Source: a bacterium
GTDB taxonomy: Bacteria > Desulfobacterota > Binatia > HRBIN30 > CADEER01
DNA: 64,000 nucleotides
Assembly: GCA_030430165.1 (NCBI GenBank)
Contig: JAUIGL010000001.1
Span: 148,348-212,347 of the forward strand
Direction of reading: 5' to 3'
Of this stretch, positions 25,289-34,172 are shown in pieces. The notes under the pieces were generated by a model. It did not search any database and had not been told where the DNA came from. It saw only the letters and a list, made by a program, of their open reading frames with translations. Each line of letters opens with the position of its first letter. Positions within the stretch are counted from its first letter, which is position 1. The translations under genes and the position numbers were made by a program.

Positions 25289-26776
25289 TCAGCTGGCTGC
25301 CCGCTTGGCTCGGCCAGTGGTGCTTCGGGACTTGCGCTTCGGGCCCTTCCGCCTCGAATTGGAAGCCGGCTGAGCGTGCTGGGTCAGGCTCGAGAGCTCG
25401 GCGACGGCCTCTCGCATGTGGTCGCCGAGCTGCTCCGGGCAGGGCAGGGCCGCGGGGTCGGCATCGATACCGACCGCCAGGGTGTCGCCGTACGACAGCA
25501 GAGCGAAGGACAAGGGGGCTCCCAGCATGAGCGGTGCGAAGGGATAGATGCTCTCGACCCTCGCGCCGGCGAGATAGCGCCGGCTGGATGGGCCCGGAAT
25601 GTTGGTGCAGATCAAGTGGAACCTTCCGACAGCCTGCTGCGCCAGCGCACGGAACGCCACGCGCGGCATCAAGGAAGCCATCCCCATGAAGAACGGAATG
25701 GCGCTGCCGCGCCGGTCGCCTTTTGCCGCGGACGTCTGAGCGTGGATCTGCGCCAACCTCAGTAGAGTGCTGCGCTGACCGACCGGCAAAGTGACGTTGA
25801 AAACCCCGACGCGGTTGCCGAGAAGCTTACGTTCATGGTCCTGGCGCAGGTTCATCGGCACCATGCAGTGCAGTTGCTCGACGTGCTTGCGATGGCGGTC
25901 GTGGTAGCCGCCGATAGCGCCGGCGACCACGGTCAGCACTACGTCGTTCAGCGAAACACCGAGGGCGGATTTGATGCGTTGCACTTCCGGCAACGGCAGT
26001 CGGACGCAATCGAGATGGCGCCCGATGCCGTCGGAGTCTCGCACCATCGGGTCGGCGATCGGTTGTGTCGCCCGCAGATCGCCGACCATGCCGTTGAGCG
26101 CGCGTGCGATTCGCGAAAGATCCTCGACCGCCGACCACGGATCCGAGAACATCCGCGCCGCGAGGTCGACGGCGTTGCCCGCGCCGTTGAGTCGTTCGTC
26201 TCGCTTGCTCGATCGCGCTGCATTGCGACCTGGGCGCTTTGTTGTCGCGCGCCTGCCGTTGCTCGGCTTGCGTCCGGGCTCGGTCATCGCCTCGAAGAGG
26301 GCGAGCGAACCCACGCCGTCGACGATCGAGTGGTGCGCTTTGAAGAAGAGCGCTGCTCGGCCTTCCGCGAGGCCCTCGATCAGGTAGATCTCCCACAGCG
26401 GTCGCAGGTGATCGAGCGGACTCTCGAACAGCGCCGCGGTGAAGTCGAGAACGTGCCGCAGGCTTCCGGGGGCAGGCAGGACGACGTCGCGTAGGTGGTA
26501 GTCGCGTTCGAAGTTGCGCTGCTTCTCCCACGCAGGAGGGCCGATTCCCATCCACGGCTTCTCTACCCGCTGCCGCAACCGCGGAACGCGCCGGATCAAC
26601 CGATCGATCGAGGCGCGCAGCCGGTCTCGCCTCGGTGTTCGATCCAGCAACAAGAGTGCGCCGACCAGGGGCCTGAGCTCCGGAGTCGCTTCCTCGGCAT
26701 ACCAGAACAGCGCGTCGGCCGGGAGCATTCGAGCTCCGGGCCTCGACGTTACGCGCTCGTTGGCATGCTCGGCCAT
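25289..26776 (-). CDS. Wax ester synthase / diacylglycerol acyltransferase (WS/DGAT)
   Basis: 495 aa. It condenses acyl-CoA with fatty alcohol or diacylglycerol for storage lipid. The catalytic HHxxxDG motif is present as FKAHHSIVDGVGSL (~residue 145); the opening MLPADALFWYAEE is near residue 17, and downstream family blocks are seen as VSLNDVVLTVVAGAIGGY and CTNIPGPSSRRYLAGARV. The C-terminus is basic. A GGAG ribosome site precedes the ATG. It is common in Mycobacteria, Acinetobacter and many uncultured deltaproteobacterial lineages. A response-regulator gene ends 33 bp upstream on the same strand. Confidence 0.92.
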   Translation of the reverse strand: MAEHANERVTSRPGARMLPADALFWYAEEATPELRPLVGALLLLDRTPRRDRLRASIDRLIRRVPRLRQRVEKPWMGIGPPAWEKQRNFERDYHLRDVVLPAPGSLRHVLDFTAALFESPLDHLRPLWEIYLIEGLAEGRAALFFKAHHSIVDGVGSLALFEAMTEPGRKPSNGRRATTKRPGRNAARSSKRDERLNGAGNAVDLAARMFSDPWSAVEDLSRIARALNGMVGDLRATQPIADPMVRDSDGIGRHLDCVRLPLPEVQRIKSALGVSLNDVVLTVVAGAIGGYHDRHRKHVEQLHCMVPMNLRQDHERKLLGNRVGVFNVTLPVGQRSTLLRLAQIHAQTSAAKGDRRGSAIPFFMGMASLMPRVAFRALAQQAVGRFHLICTNIPGPSSRRYLAGARVESIYPFAPLMLGAPLSFALLSYGDTLAVGIDADPAALPCPEQLGDHMREAVAELSSLTQHAQPASNSRRKGPKRKSRSTTGRAKRAAS

Positions 26777-26809
26777 GGTCTCCTCGGCGTTTGACTGGCG
26801 ATGGCTGTC

Positions 26810-27316
26810 CTACGCCAGTGGCTCGATTCCTTCCTCGTGCCCGCTCGCCGGGGCCTCGCGCGCCCCCGCTTTGATGACGACCGTGGCGAGCTCGGTTGCG
26901 GTAAAAGGCTTGCCCAGAACCTGATCGGCCCCGAGGCGCTGCGCGAAGCTCGAAACCTCTTCGTCGGCGTCGCGCGAAGTCGCGACGATCAGTGTGCTCT
27001 CGCTCGCCAGCGGCACGCCGAGCTCCCACAGGCCTCGCATGTAGCGCAGGAGCTCCCAGCCGTTCAGGTCGGGAATCTCGAGCTCGAGAACGACGAGGCC
27101 GAAGGCTCCGGCCGTCAACAGCTCGCGCGCTTCGAGACCATCATCGGCGTAGCTGACGGCCCAGCCGTCTCGAGCGAGGCGCCGCCCGATCGAGCCGGCG
27201 TAGAAAGGATCGTCTTCGACTACCAGCGCCCGCCTCGATGCCGACCTCGGCGCCGCGTGCGCGTGAGGCACTCGAGGTGTTGAGCTCGATGCTCCGACGA
27301 CATCCTGTCGTCTCAT
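26810..27316 (-). CDS. Stand-alone receiver-like protein with Glu at the phosphorylation site
   Basis: 168 aa from the ATG at 27316 (a GTG lies directly before it). RALVVEDDPFYAGSI gives the acidic pair of a receiver domain; TLIVATS and VLGKPF give the conserved Thr/Ser and Lys. The phospho-acceptor strand reads LVVLELEIPDLNGW, with Glu where LDxxMP proteins have Asp (codon GAG). This may mimic a phosphorylated state or make a phosphorylation-independent regulator. No output domain is attached. The WS/DGAT gene follows 33 bp downstream, hinting at co-transcription. Confidence 0.75.
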   Translation of the reverse strand: MRRQDVVGASSSTPRVPHAHAAPRSASRRALVVEDDPFYAGSIGRRLARDGWAVSYADDGLEARELLTAGAFGLVVLELEIPDLNGWELLRYMRGLWELGVPLASESTLIVATSRDADEEVSSFAQRLGADQVLGKPFTATELATVVIKAGAREAPASGHEEGIEPLA

Positions 27317-27457
27317 CACCGATGACCTTTCGGTTGTGAGTGATGGAATGGACGGGCTGGAAGCGGAAGCGGGGGAGGATCATCGCGCCTCGCGGTAATC
27401 CTGTCAAGAAAACAATTGCGGGTGCGTCTCGGCTTTGCGGCTTTCCGCATACGGATT

Positions 27458-27486
27458 GCTGCTGCGCGCTCAGCCGCCGCAGCAGC
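27458..27486 (-). terminator. Hairpin after the 918-aa secreted protein gene
   Basis: GCTGCTGCG (27458-27466) and CGCAGCAGC (27478-27486) pair over 9 bp with an 11-nt loop, about 18 nt past the minus-strand stop at 27504. Confidence 0.45.
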
Positions 27487-27503
27487 GTATCGCCCGAGTC
27501 CGG

Positions 27504-30260
27504 TTACCAGGTGACCCACTCGGCGTCGGGGTACGCTGGAATCTCGTCGTCGGGATCCGCGCCATCCGCTCCCGTGAGCTCCCAGCAGTGCTGTGGGGCT
27601 CCCGGACTGGTCGGCCTCGTCGCAATCCGGAACGGCTGTACGATGTGGCGAAAGATGTCGCACATGGCGTCCCACTGGCGACAAGAAACTGCGCCCGGGT
27701 CTCCGATGCAGTTGTGGTAGTCCGGATCCTCGGAGGCTGATTCGGGCCGCAAGACGGCGCCGCCGCACTTGGCGCCGACGCCGGCAATGGAGTGGTCGCA
27801 GGAGAAGAGGCTGTTCTTCGACGCATCGCTGCCGTCGAATCCCGCCTGGCCGACGATCTGATTGTGCGAATCGAGAATTCGATCGATGACCTCGGCGAGA
27901 CACTCGTTGTCGAAGTCTGGGTCGTCGGCTTCGCACTCTCCGTCTCCACAAAACCCGGGCCCCTTGTCGGAGCACGGCAGCCCGTCGTTCGCGCCGCCGT
28001 TGCAGCGGACACGGTGCTGCAGCAAGGGGACGAGGACCTGATCGTGGAACCCCTTGTGGACGATATTGTTGAAGCGGACGCAGAGGTCGCTTACCTGAGC
28101 ATTGGCTGGACCGGCCGAAGTCTCGTGGTCGCTCACGCAGCGGGGTCCCAAGGCACTGTCGTCGCAGATCGTTCCTGTCGCTTCGCAGTTGTTCTCGAGG
28201 TCGGCGTAGAGCGGGGCCTCGAAGTCCTGCCCGCCCGGCGCGCCGTTGTCGCCGGGTTCCCCGTCCTCCTCGTATAAGCATGCGCTCTCGCACGAAGTTC
28301 CCTCCGCATGCGCCCCGCAACAGTTGATCGTCACGCACGGCCATCCGTCTCGCGGGCCGCCGGCGCAGGTCTGGCACTCGTCGTGTTTCTTGCAGATCTT
28401 TCCTTCGCGAGGGCCGCTGTCGCAACGCATCACCGCGTTCTCCGCATCTTGCCACACGAACGAATCCGGCGGTCCGTCAATGCAAGCATCCAGTCGCTGC
28501 ACCATCGCGTAGAGGTCGGCTTGATTGCAGTCGTTCTGGTACGGCAGCTTGTAGTTGCAGTGGCCGATGCCGGCTTGGAGCGAACGACAGTCGCCCGACT
28601 GGTGATTGTAGCGGACCATCCTGACGTCGAGCGGATCGTGGTAGGCGACGGGCTCTCCGACCGGCGGCGCCGTCAGTGTCGTCACGTATTCGGTTTGCGC
28701 GCCCGTGCAGCTGTCGGCGTCCGCGTCCCGCGGCGCGAAGAACAACCCGCCGTAGCCGACGTCGTTCTCGGCCGGCGGTTCGCTGAACGCGAGTGGGTCG
28801 GCGGCCGGAGTCGGTCCGGGGTACAGCCACGAGTCGATCGCGGCGTCGCCGCTCTCGAACACGAGTCGCGCAACTGCGTTGCGGCTGAAGCTGCGGAAGT
28901 TGCCGGTCAGCTTGCCCGCCAATTCGGGGGCAGTGCTCCCTTCGCGTACACACCGGAAAGACCAGAGGCCGAGGTGCTGGTGCGACGGTGTCGGAGTGTG
29001 CGTTCCCGCGCCCCGGCAAGTCCGCCCCAGGCAGCTGAGGCCGGACGGGCAATCGCCGTCGACGTCGCAGCGGATCGGTGTCGCCGTGGGGGTCGGGGTG
29101 AACGTCGCCGTCGGGCTGTTGGTTGGCGTGCCCGGGATGTCGGTCGGATACGGCGAAGGGGGCGGGCCAGGGAGCGAGCCGGATGCCTTGAACCTGCCGT
29201 TGGCTCTCGGCTGGAGGTCGTCCATCGTCGCCGACAGGCAAATCCCGTCGCTCGCGCGAAACTGCATGGTCAGCAGAGGGGGGCCTTGCCCGAGCCATTC
29301 GGCGAGGTCGGTTTGTGCCAGATCTCCATCGACCTTGACGATGACCTTCGACCGGCCGGTGTCGCCTCCTTTGTAGATGACCTTCGTGATTCCCGCAGCG
29401 TTGCCATCGCGAAACGAATAGCGATAGCCCCTGCCGTCGGGTGGGGGCCGTCCGATCGACCGCCAACAAGGCGTTCCGCCGCAGAGTGCGCCGCCGGCCT
29501 CCGCTGCGGCGACGATGCGCTCGTTTTCGATGAAGCGGCCTCGTCCATCGTAGAAGCACAGCGCGTAGCTGGTTGCGCCGCTGATCGGGTCGCCGAGGTC
29601 CACCTGAGTCAGCCGCGGCCCTCTCATCAGCTTGGCGATCAGCTTGTCGCTCCGATCCGGGTCCGACTTCGAACGCACGAACGCTTTGGCGAACCCGGTT
29701 TGGCACGTGTCGTCCAACAACGCCGGGCAGCCCACCCTGTTCCAGGTAGCGGTCGGTGTCGACGACGAAGTCGAAGTCGGCGTCGCGGTCGCGGTTTCTG
29801 AAGGAGTAGCCGTAGGGGTCGAGGTCTCGCCGGAGGTTGCCGTTGCCGAGGCGGTGGCCGTCGATGTCGCGGTCGGGGTCGAGGTTTCCCCAGAAGTCGT
29901 CGCCGCCGAGGCGGTGGCCGTCGATGTCGCGGTCGGGGTCGAGGTCTCCCCGGAAGTCGTCGCCGCCGAAGCGGTGGCTGTCGATGTCGCGGTCGCCGTC
30001 GCCGATGGGGGCGAGGTTGCGGTGGCCGTTTCTGTTGCGGTCGCGGTCGATGTCGCAGTCTGCGAAGCGGTCGCGGTCGGCGAAGCCGACTCCACTTGCG
30101 TCGCGGTTGGGCTCGCCGTTGCGGCGAGCCCCACGTCTGCCACCGCGATCATCCGCATCGACAGGACGAGCCATGCGAATGACGAGGTCGACGGCACGCG
30201 ACCACGCCACGATGAACCAACTCCACTTCCTTCGCCCGACTCTGTACCGGCCACCCGCAT
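27504..30260 (-). CDS. Large Cys-rich secreted protein with Thr-rich repeats and GCP/PCW domain
   Basis: 918 aa. A short polar lead precedes a signal-type hydrophobic stretch (~28-48). Residues 49-172 are low-complexity Thr/Ala/Ser/Pro, including three 20-residue repeats. Residues ~178-357 form the same domain as the C-terminus of the 3863 product: VGCPALLDDTCQT, TSYALCFYDGRG, GGTPCWRS, FRDGNAAGITK and GRFKASG. A second linker (370-395) and a small knot (CDVDGDCPSGLSCLGRTC) follow. The last ~480 residues hold about 30 Cys with repeated CxxGxxxGxPC units (CNGGANDGLPCSD, CAGGPRDGWPC). The C-terminus contains DIFRHIVQPFR and CWELTG. I recognise no enzyme. Probably exported and disulfide-rich. 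Confidence 0.65.
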   Translation of the reverse strand: MRVAGTESGEGSGVGSSWRGRVPSTSSFAWLVLSMRMIAVADVGLAATASPTATQVESASPTATASQTATSTATATETATATSPPSATATATSTATASAATTSGETSTPTATSTATASAATTSGETSTPTATSTATASATATSGETSTPTATPSETATATPTSTSSSTPTATWNRVGCPALLDDTCQTGFAKAFVRSKSDPDRSDKLIAKLMRGPRLTQVDLGDPISGATSYALCFYDGRGRFIENERIVAAAEAGGALCGGTPCWRSIGRPPPDGRGYRYSFRDGNAAGITKVIYKGGDTGRSKVIVKVDGDLAQTDLAEWLGQGPPLLTMQFRASDGICLSATMDDLQPRANGRFKASGSLPGPPPSPYPTDIPGTPTNSPTATFTPTPTATPIRCDVDGDCPSGLSCLGRTCRGAGTHTPTPSHQHLGLWSFRCVREGSTAPELAGKLTGNFRSFSRNAVARLVFESGDAAIDSWLYPGPTPAADPLAFSEPPAENDVGYGGLFFAPRDADADSCTGAQTEYVTTLTAPPVGEPVAYHDPLDVRMVRYNHQSGDCRSLQAGIGHCNYKLPYQNDCNQADLYAMVQRLDACIDGPPDSFVWQDAENAVMRCDSGPREGKICKKHDECQTCAGGPRDGWPCVTINCCGAHAEGTSCESACLYEEDGEPGDNGAPGGQDFEAPLYADLENNCEATGTICDDSALGPRCVSDHETSAGPANAQVSDLCVRFNNIVHKGFHDQVLVPLLQHRVRCNGGANDGLPCSDKGPGFCGDGECEADDPDFDNECLAEVIDRILDSHNQIVGQAGFDGSDASKNSLFSCDHSIAGVGAKCGGAVLRPESASEDPDYHNCIGDPGAVSCRQWDAMCDIFRHIVQPFRIATRPTSPGAPQHCWELTGADGADPDDEIPAYPDAEWVTW
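29821..30000 (-). repeat. Three tandem 60-bp repeats in the Thr-rich linker
   Basis: Three adjacent units of exactly 60 bases (29821-29880, 29881-29940, 29941-30000) encode the 20-residue unit TSTATASAATTSGETSTPTA with few changes. They lie in the linker of the 918-aa protein and are likely to vary in number through slippage. Confidence 0.85.
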
Positions 30261-30444
30261 CGCTCCGCCCCTCTGGGAATAGGAGAGGTGTACCGGGCAG
30301 TGTTCGCTCGAGTCTATTTCGGAACTCTACTGATGAGGGGATCTCGATCAGTATCTTCTTGTGCTCCTCTACAAACTTTCCCTGCCGTCGGCTCGCGATT
30401 CTACGTACGACGAGCCGTGCGGGCTGGGGAACTTGCGTCGCTGG

Positions 30445-31329
30445 TCAGTCGATGAGCTTCGGGTCCAACGCGTCGCGCAACGCGTCTCCGGCGACGTTGA
30501 GAGCGTAGATGATCGCGAACATCGCGAAGGTCACGCCGGCGAGCGGCCACCAGATCCCCTGGGCCAGTTCCCCGGTTGCGTCCTGAATCATCGTGCCCCA
30601 GCTGTCGCCGTCCTGAATTCCGACCCCGAGGAAGGTGAGGATCACCTCGGACTTGATCGCGCCGAGAATCATCAGGGAGGCGGTGACGATCGGCAGGTGC
30701 AGCACGTTCGGCAGAATGTGCCGGAAGATGATTCGCCCATCGCCGGCACCGAGGAGGCGCGCGGCGAGCACGTACTCGCGATTCTTGTGCTTCAGGACTT
30801 CGCCGCGGATGAGACGGCAAAGACCCACCCACCCGACCAGGCCGAGGGCGAGACACACCGACACCAGACCCTTTCCCAGCACGTAGGAGATGCCGATGAT
30901 CAACAGAATCGAGGGCACCGAGGTGATGACCGAGTACAGCCACACGACTAGCGCATCGATCTTGCCGCCGTAGTAGCCGGCGACCGCACCGAGTCCGACG
31001 CCGATCGGAATCGAGATCGCAGCGACGACGAGGCCGATCGTCATCGCCGTGCGCGTGCCCACCAGCACCTTGTAGAGAACCGATCGCCCGAAGATGTCGG
31101 TGCCGAGCAGCTTGGCGAAGGACCAGGACGGCGGCTCGTACGATTCGCCGACGCGTTCCTGAAAGTCGGGGAGCAGCCCGGCGTAGCCGAGCACGGCGAT
31201 GAGAATGTAGATACCGATCACCGCGAAGGACAGCAGGACGAATCTACGGCGCCGCAGAATGCCCATGGCCCGCGCCCCGAGGCTCTGTCCGACGACCGGC
31301 TGCTGCACGGGAGGAGCGGCAGCGCTCAT
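30445..31329 (-). CDS. oppC: Oligopeptide/dipeptide ABC transporter permease (OppC/DppC)
   Basis: 294 aa. The start ATG (31329) overlaps the oppB stop. About six membrane segments are seen, with the BPD-type EAA loop visible as EYVLAARLLGAGDGRIIFRHILPN. The N-terminal cytosolic part and the LLGTDIFGRSVLYKVLVG phrase are standard for the OppC/DppC/NikC subgroup. It is last in the five-gene operon with oppD, oppF, oppA and oppB. Substrate cannot be read from the permease; peptides, nickel or other solutes are possible. Confidence 0.93.
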   Translation of the reverse strand: MSAAAPPVQQPVVGQSLGARAMGILRRRRFVLLSFAVIGIYILIAVLGYAGLLPDFQERVGESYEPPSWSFAKLLGTDIFGRSVLYKVLVGTRTAMTIGLVVAAISIPIGVGLGAVAGYYGGKIDALVVWLYSVITSVPSILLIIGISYVLGKGLVSVCLALGLVGWVGLCRLIRGEVLKHKNREYVLAARLLGAGDGRIIFRHILPNVLHLPIVTASLMILGAIKSEVILTFLGVGIQDGDSWGTMIQDATGELAQGIWWPLAGVTFAMFAIIYALNVAGDALRDALDPKLID

Positions 31330-32258
31330 GAGAGCTTCACCCGCGGGTCGACGTAGGCGTAGAGCACGTCGGTGAGAAGGTTGAACAGCGAGTACGCGAT
31401 CGCGATCAGCACCGTCAGGCTCATCAATATCGGCCGGTCCCCCGTGTTCACGGCGTTGATCAAGGTGTCGCCAATCCCCGGGATGCTGAAGAACCGCTCC
31501 ATCAGGAAGGCGCCGAGAATCAAGAACGGTACCGACGTCACCCAGTGGGTCAGCACCGGTATCATCGCGTTCTTCAGGATGTGGCGGAACAGGACCGAAC
31601 CCTCGCCGGCCCCCTTGGCGAACGCCGTGCGCACGTAGTCGGCCCGCGTCTCGTCGAGGAAGACCGTGCGCAACACTCGGATGTCGGGCCCGGCCGACAC
31701 CACGACGATGATGATCCAAGGCAGTACGAGGTAGGGCAGGGCGTCGACCCCGCGCTCGTAGCCACTGATCGGGAACCAGTCGAGCTCGAAGGCGAAGACG
31801 TACTGGAAGGCGATGATGTAGACGAGATAGGAGACGCTCATCGAGCCGACGAAGAGAACGGTCGATGCCTGGTCGAGCCAGCTGCCGCGGAAGTAGGCGA
31901 TCAACAGCGCGATCGAGATGTTGAGGATGATCCCGAGCAGGAACGGCGGCACGGTCAGGGACAGGGACACCAGGGCGCCGCGGCGGAAGATCTCGGAGAG
32001 GCTTTCGCCGGTGTTGTACGACTCGCCGAAGTCGAAGGTGACGATCTGCCGCAGGAAGTCGACGAACTGCAGCGGCAGGGGCTTGTCCAATCCCCACTTG
32101 CGCTCGAGATCTGCGATCGCCTCGGCCGTAGCGTGAGGCCCGAGAGCGTTGCGCACCGGGTCCTCGCCGACACTCGAGAACAGGGCGAATACCAGCAACG
32201 CAACCCCGAAGACGATCGGAATCATGTACAGCAATCGCCTGACGACGTATGCGATCAC
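31326..32258 (-). CDS. oppB: Oligopeptide/dipeptide ABC transporter permease (OppB/DppB)
   Basis: 310 aa; GTG start with AGGAG 9 nt ahead. YVVRRLLYMIPIVFGVALLVF is the family N-terminus; the long periplasmic loop follows (DPVRNALGPHATAEAIADLERKWGLDKPL). The EAA motif is visible as DYVRTAFAKGAGEGSVLFRHILKN. The stop overlaps the oppC start (ATGA), so the two permeases are translationally coupled. Confidence 0.93.
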   Translation of the reverse strand: MIAYVVRRLLYMIPIVFGVALLVFALFSSVGEDPVRNALGPHATAEAIADLERKWGLDKPLPLQFVDFLRQIVTFDFGESYNTGESLSEIFRRGALVSLSLTVPPFLLGIILNISIALLIAYFRGSWLDQASTVLFVGSMSVSYLVYIIAFQYVFAFELDWFPISGYERGVDALPYLVLPWIIIVVVSAGPDIRVLRTVFLDETRADYVRTAFAKGAGEGSVLFRHILKNAMIPVLTHWVTSVPFLILGAFLMERFFSIPGIGDTLINAVNTGDRPILMSLTVLIAIAYSLFNLLTDVLYAYVDPRVKLS

Positions 32259-32297
32259 GACCGGCGGGCTCCTCTGCTCATACGAAATCTGCGCCCA

Positions 32298-34169
32298 TCA
32301 GCGTTCATCTGCGGCTTCTCTTTCTGACTCGACACCCTCATCCGCGGCCAGGCGGATGTCGAGGTCGACGTACTTGAACGGCGCGTCGACCATCATGTTG
32401 GCGGAGAAGTTCTCCAGCCGCTTCTGGTAGATGGCGAACGAGATCGAATTGTAGCGCAGGATGACCGGAACCCGATCGCGCAGGATCTCCGACATCCGCT
32501 CGAAAATCGCGAAGCGGGCGGGGCCGTTCGTCATGAACCGGCTCTGTAGATAGAGCCGGTCGTACTCGGGGTCGGCGAAAGCCGAGATGTTCGGTCCGGG
32601 AGGTCCGTTCTTGCCGAACAGCAGCTGATAGAAGTTCTCGGCATCGGGATAGTCGGCGTACCACCCCGACGAGCCGACCTGGAAGTTCCCCGATTCGATT
32701 CGCTGCAGGTACGCTGAGAAGGTGTGAAAGCGTCCGATCGCCTTGATGCCGACCGCCGCGAGCTTGTAGCGCATGAATTCGAATCCCTGGCGCGTTTCCT
32801 TGGTCGTGCTGCGATAGTCGAAGCGGATCGCCGGCAGACCCTCGCCTCCTGGAAATCCGGCCTCGACGAGCTTCTGCTTCGCTCTCTCCGGGTTGTGTTC
32901 GTAGTAGTCGGCGCCGATGTCACGCTGGCTGCCGGCGATCGGCAGCGGCACCACGGTCTTCAGGGGCGCGGCGCGGCCGTTCAGCATGATCTCGATGTAC
33001 TCTTCGACATCGAGCGCGTATGCGATCGCCTGCCGCAGCGCGACGTTCTCCCCGACCAGCGGATCGTTCATGTTGAACGCGATGTACTCGGTGGCAAGGG
33101 ATTCGGCGGTGATCAGCTCAAACTGCTCGGCGTAGGGCGATCGGAGGCGGAACTCTCCGTCTTTCCGGTCGACCATCTTGATGAAGTTGTCGCGGTCGAC
33201 CGTGTGCAGGTCGAGCTCCCCCTTGCGGAAGCGCAGCATCGCCGGCTGCGATTCCTCGATCAGCGGCAGATGCACCTCGTCGACCAGTGGCAGGCGGGCT
33301 CCAGCGTCCTCGAGGAAACCGCGCTCGCGGTCGCCAGCCATCCCTCGATCCGGGTAGCGCCCGTGGTAGCGCGGGTACTTGGCCAGCACGACGCGACCGC
33401 GCCGATCGTTGCGGTGCATCGTGAAGGGGCCGGTCCCGACCGGATGCCGCGCGAAGTCTTCGCCGTAGGCCTCGACGACTTCGCGCGCCACGATCGACAT
33501 CGGCGTCGCCGCCAGCGGGTAGAGGGCGAGCGGATTCTCACGCGTCAGGCGCAGCTTCAGCCGGTAGTCGCCGTCGCGCTGCAGACCTTCGACGTCGTGC
33601 GCATCGTAGTCCATCCCAGGGCCGTGTTGCCGCGTTGCATCGCGGAACGCGTCCAGCCCGACGATGACGTTCTGGATCAAGATGTAGCTCTTCACGTTCA
33701 CGTTGACGTCGGCGAAGCGCTTGATCGAGTAGATCACGTCGTCGATGGTCAACTCGCGGCCTACACCCCCCGGGAAAGCCGGATCGTCGTGAAAGCGCAC
33801 GCCGCGTCGCAGAGTGAGGAGATAGGTGGTGCCGTCTTCCGAGAGCTGCGGCATCTCGGCGAGGAGATTCGGGACCAGTTCGTAGGGCCGCTGCAGGTAG
33901 TGGTACTCGAGCAGCGTGTCGTAGATGTTGCCGACGATCTGGGCGGAAGCCGAGTCGAACTGCCCGGCCGGATCCAGCGACTTGTACTCGGCGCGCCTGG
34001 CCACCCTCAGGATCTTGCGCCCTCCGTCCTCGATTGCCGGGTTGCGAGGCTCGCCCGAGCCCATGCATCCGAGCGCGATCGTGACCAGCAGGGCCGGCAA
34101 CAGCCGCGCCGCGCCACTGCCGAGCTCTGGCCTCGGGGAGGGGAGAGTCCGAGTGCGCACCGTGTCCAT
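32298..34169 (-). CDS. oppA: Extracellular solute-binding lipoprotein, family 5 (OppA/DppA)
   Basis: 623 aa. LLPALLVTIALGCMGSG is the lipoprotein signal. The SBP family 5 signature region is clear: LVPNLLAEMPQLSEDGTTYLLTLRRGVRFHDDPAF, followed by LTIDDVIYSIKRF and GTGPF. Length is near the upper limit of the family. It binds the substrate of the OppDFBC transporter. It lies 4 nt after oppF and 39 nt before oppB. Confidence 0.93.
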   Translation of the reverse strand: MDTVRTRTLPSPRPELGSGAARLLPALLVTIALGCMGSGEPRNPAIEDGGRKILRVARRAEYKSLDPAGQFDSASAQIVGNIYDTLLEYHYLQRPYELVPNLLAEMPQLSEDGTTYLLTLRRGVRFHDDPAFPGGVGRELTIDDVIYSIKRFADVNVNVKSYILIQNVIVGLDAFRDATRQHGPGMDYDAHDVEGLQRDGDYRLKLRLTRENPLALYPLAATPMSIVAREVVEAYGEDFARHPVGTGPFTMHRNDRRGRVVLAKYPRYHGRYPDRGMAGDRERGFLEDAGARLPLVDEVHLPLIEESQPAMLRFRKGELDLHTVDRDNFIKMVDRKDGEFRLRSPYAEQFELITAESLATEYIAFNMNDPLVGENVALRQAIAYALDVEEYIEIMLNGRAAPLKTVVPLPIAGSQRDIGADYYEHNPERAKQKLVEAGFPGGEGLPAIRFDYRSTTKETRQGFEFMRYKLAAVGIKAIGRFHTFSAYLQRIESGNFQVGSSGWYADYPDAENFYQLLFGKNGPPGPNISAFADPEYDRLYLQSRFMTNGPARFAIFERMSEILRDRVPVILRYNSISFAIYQKRLENFSANMMVDAPFKYVDLDIRLAADEGVESEREAADER

Positions 34170-34172
34170 CGC

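Noticed and set aside
28308..29801. Long plus-strand open frame (497 codons) across the 918-aa gene
   Set aside because: It is the antisense shadow of a Cys- and Thr-rich gene; composition is Arg/Val/Ala-rich with no motif or ribosome site, while the minus strand has a signal peptide and conserved domains.
29821..30000. 60-bp repeats as a CRISPR array
   Set aside because: Units are contiguous, coding and without unique spacers.
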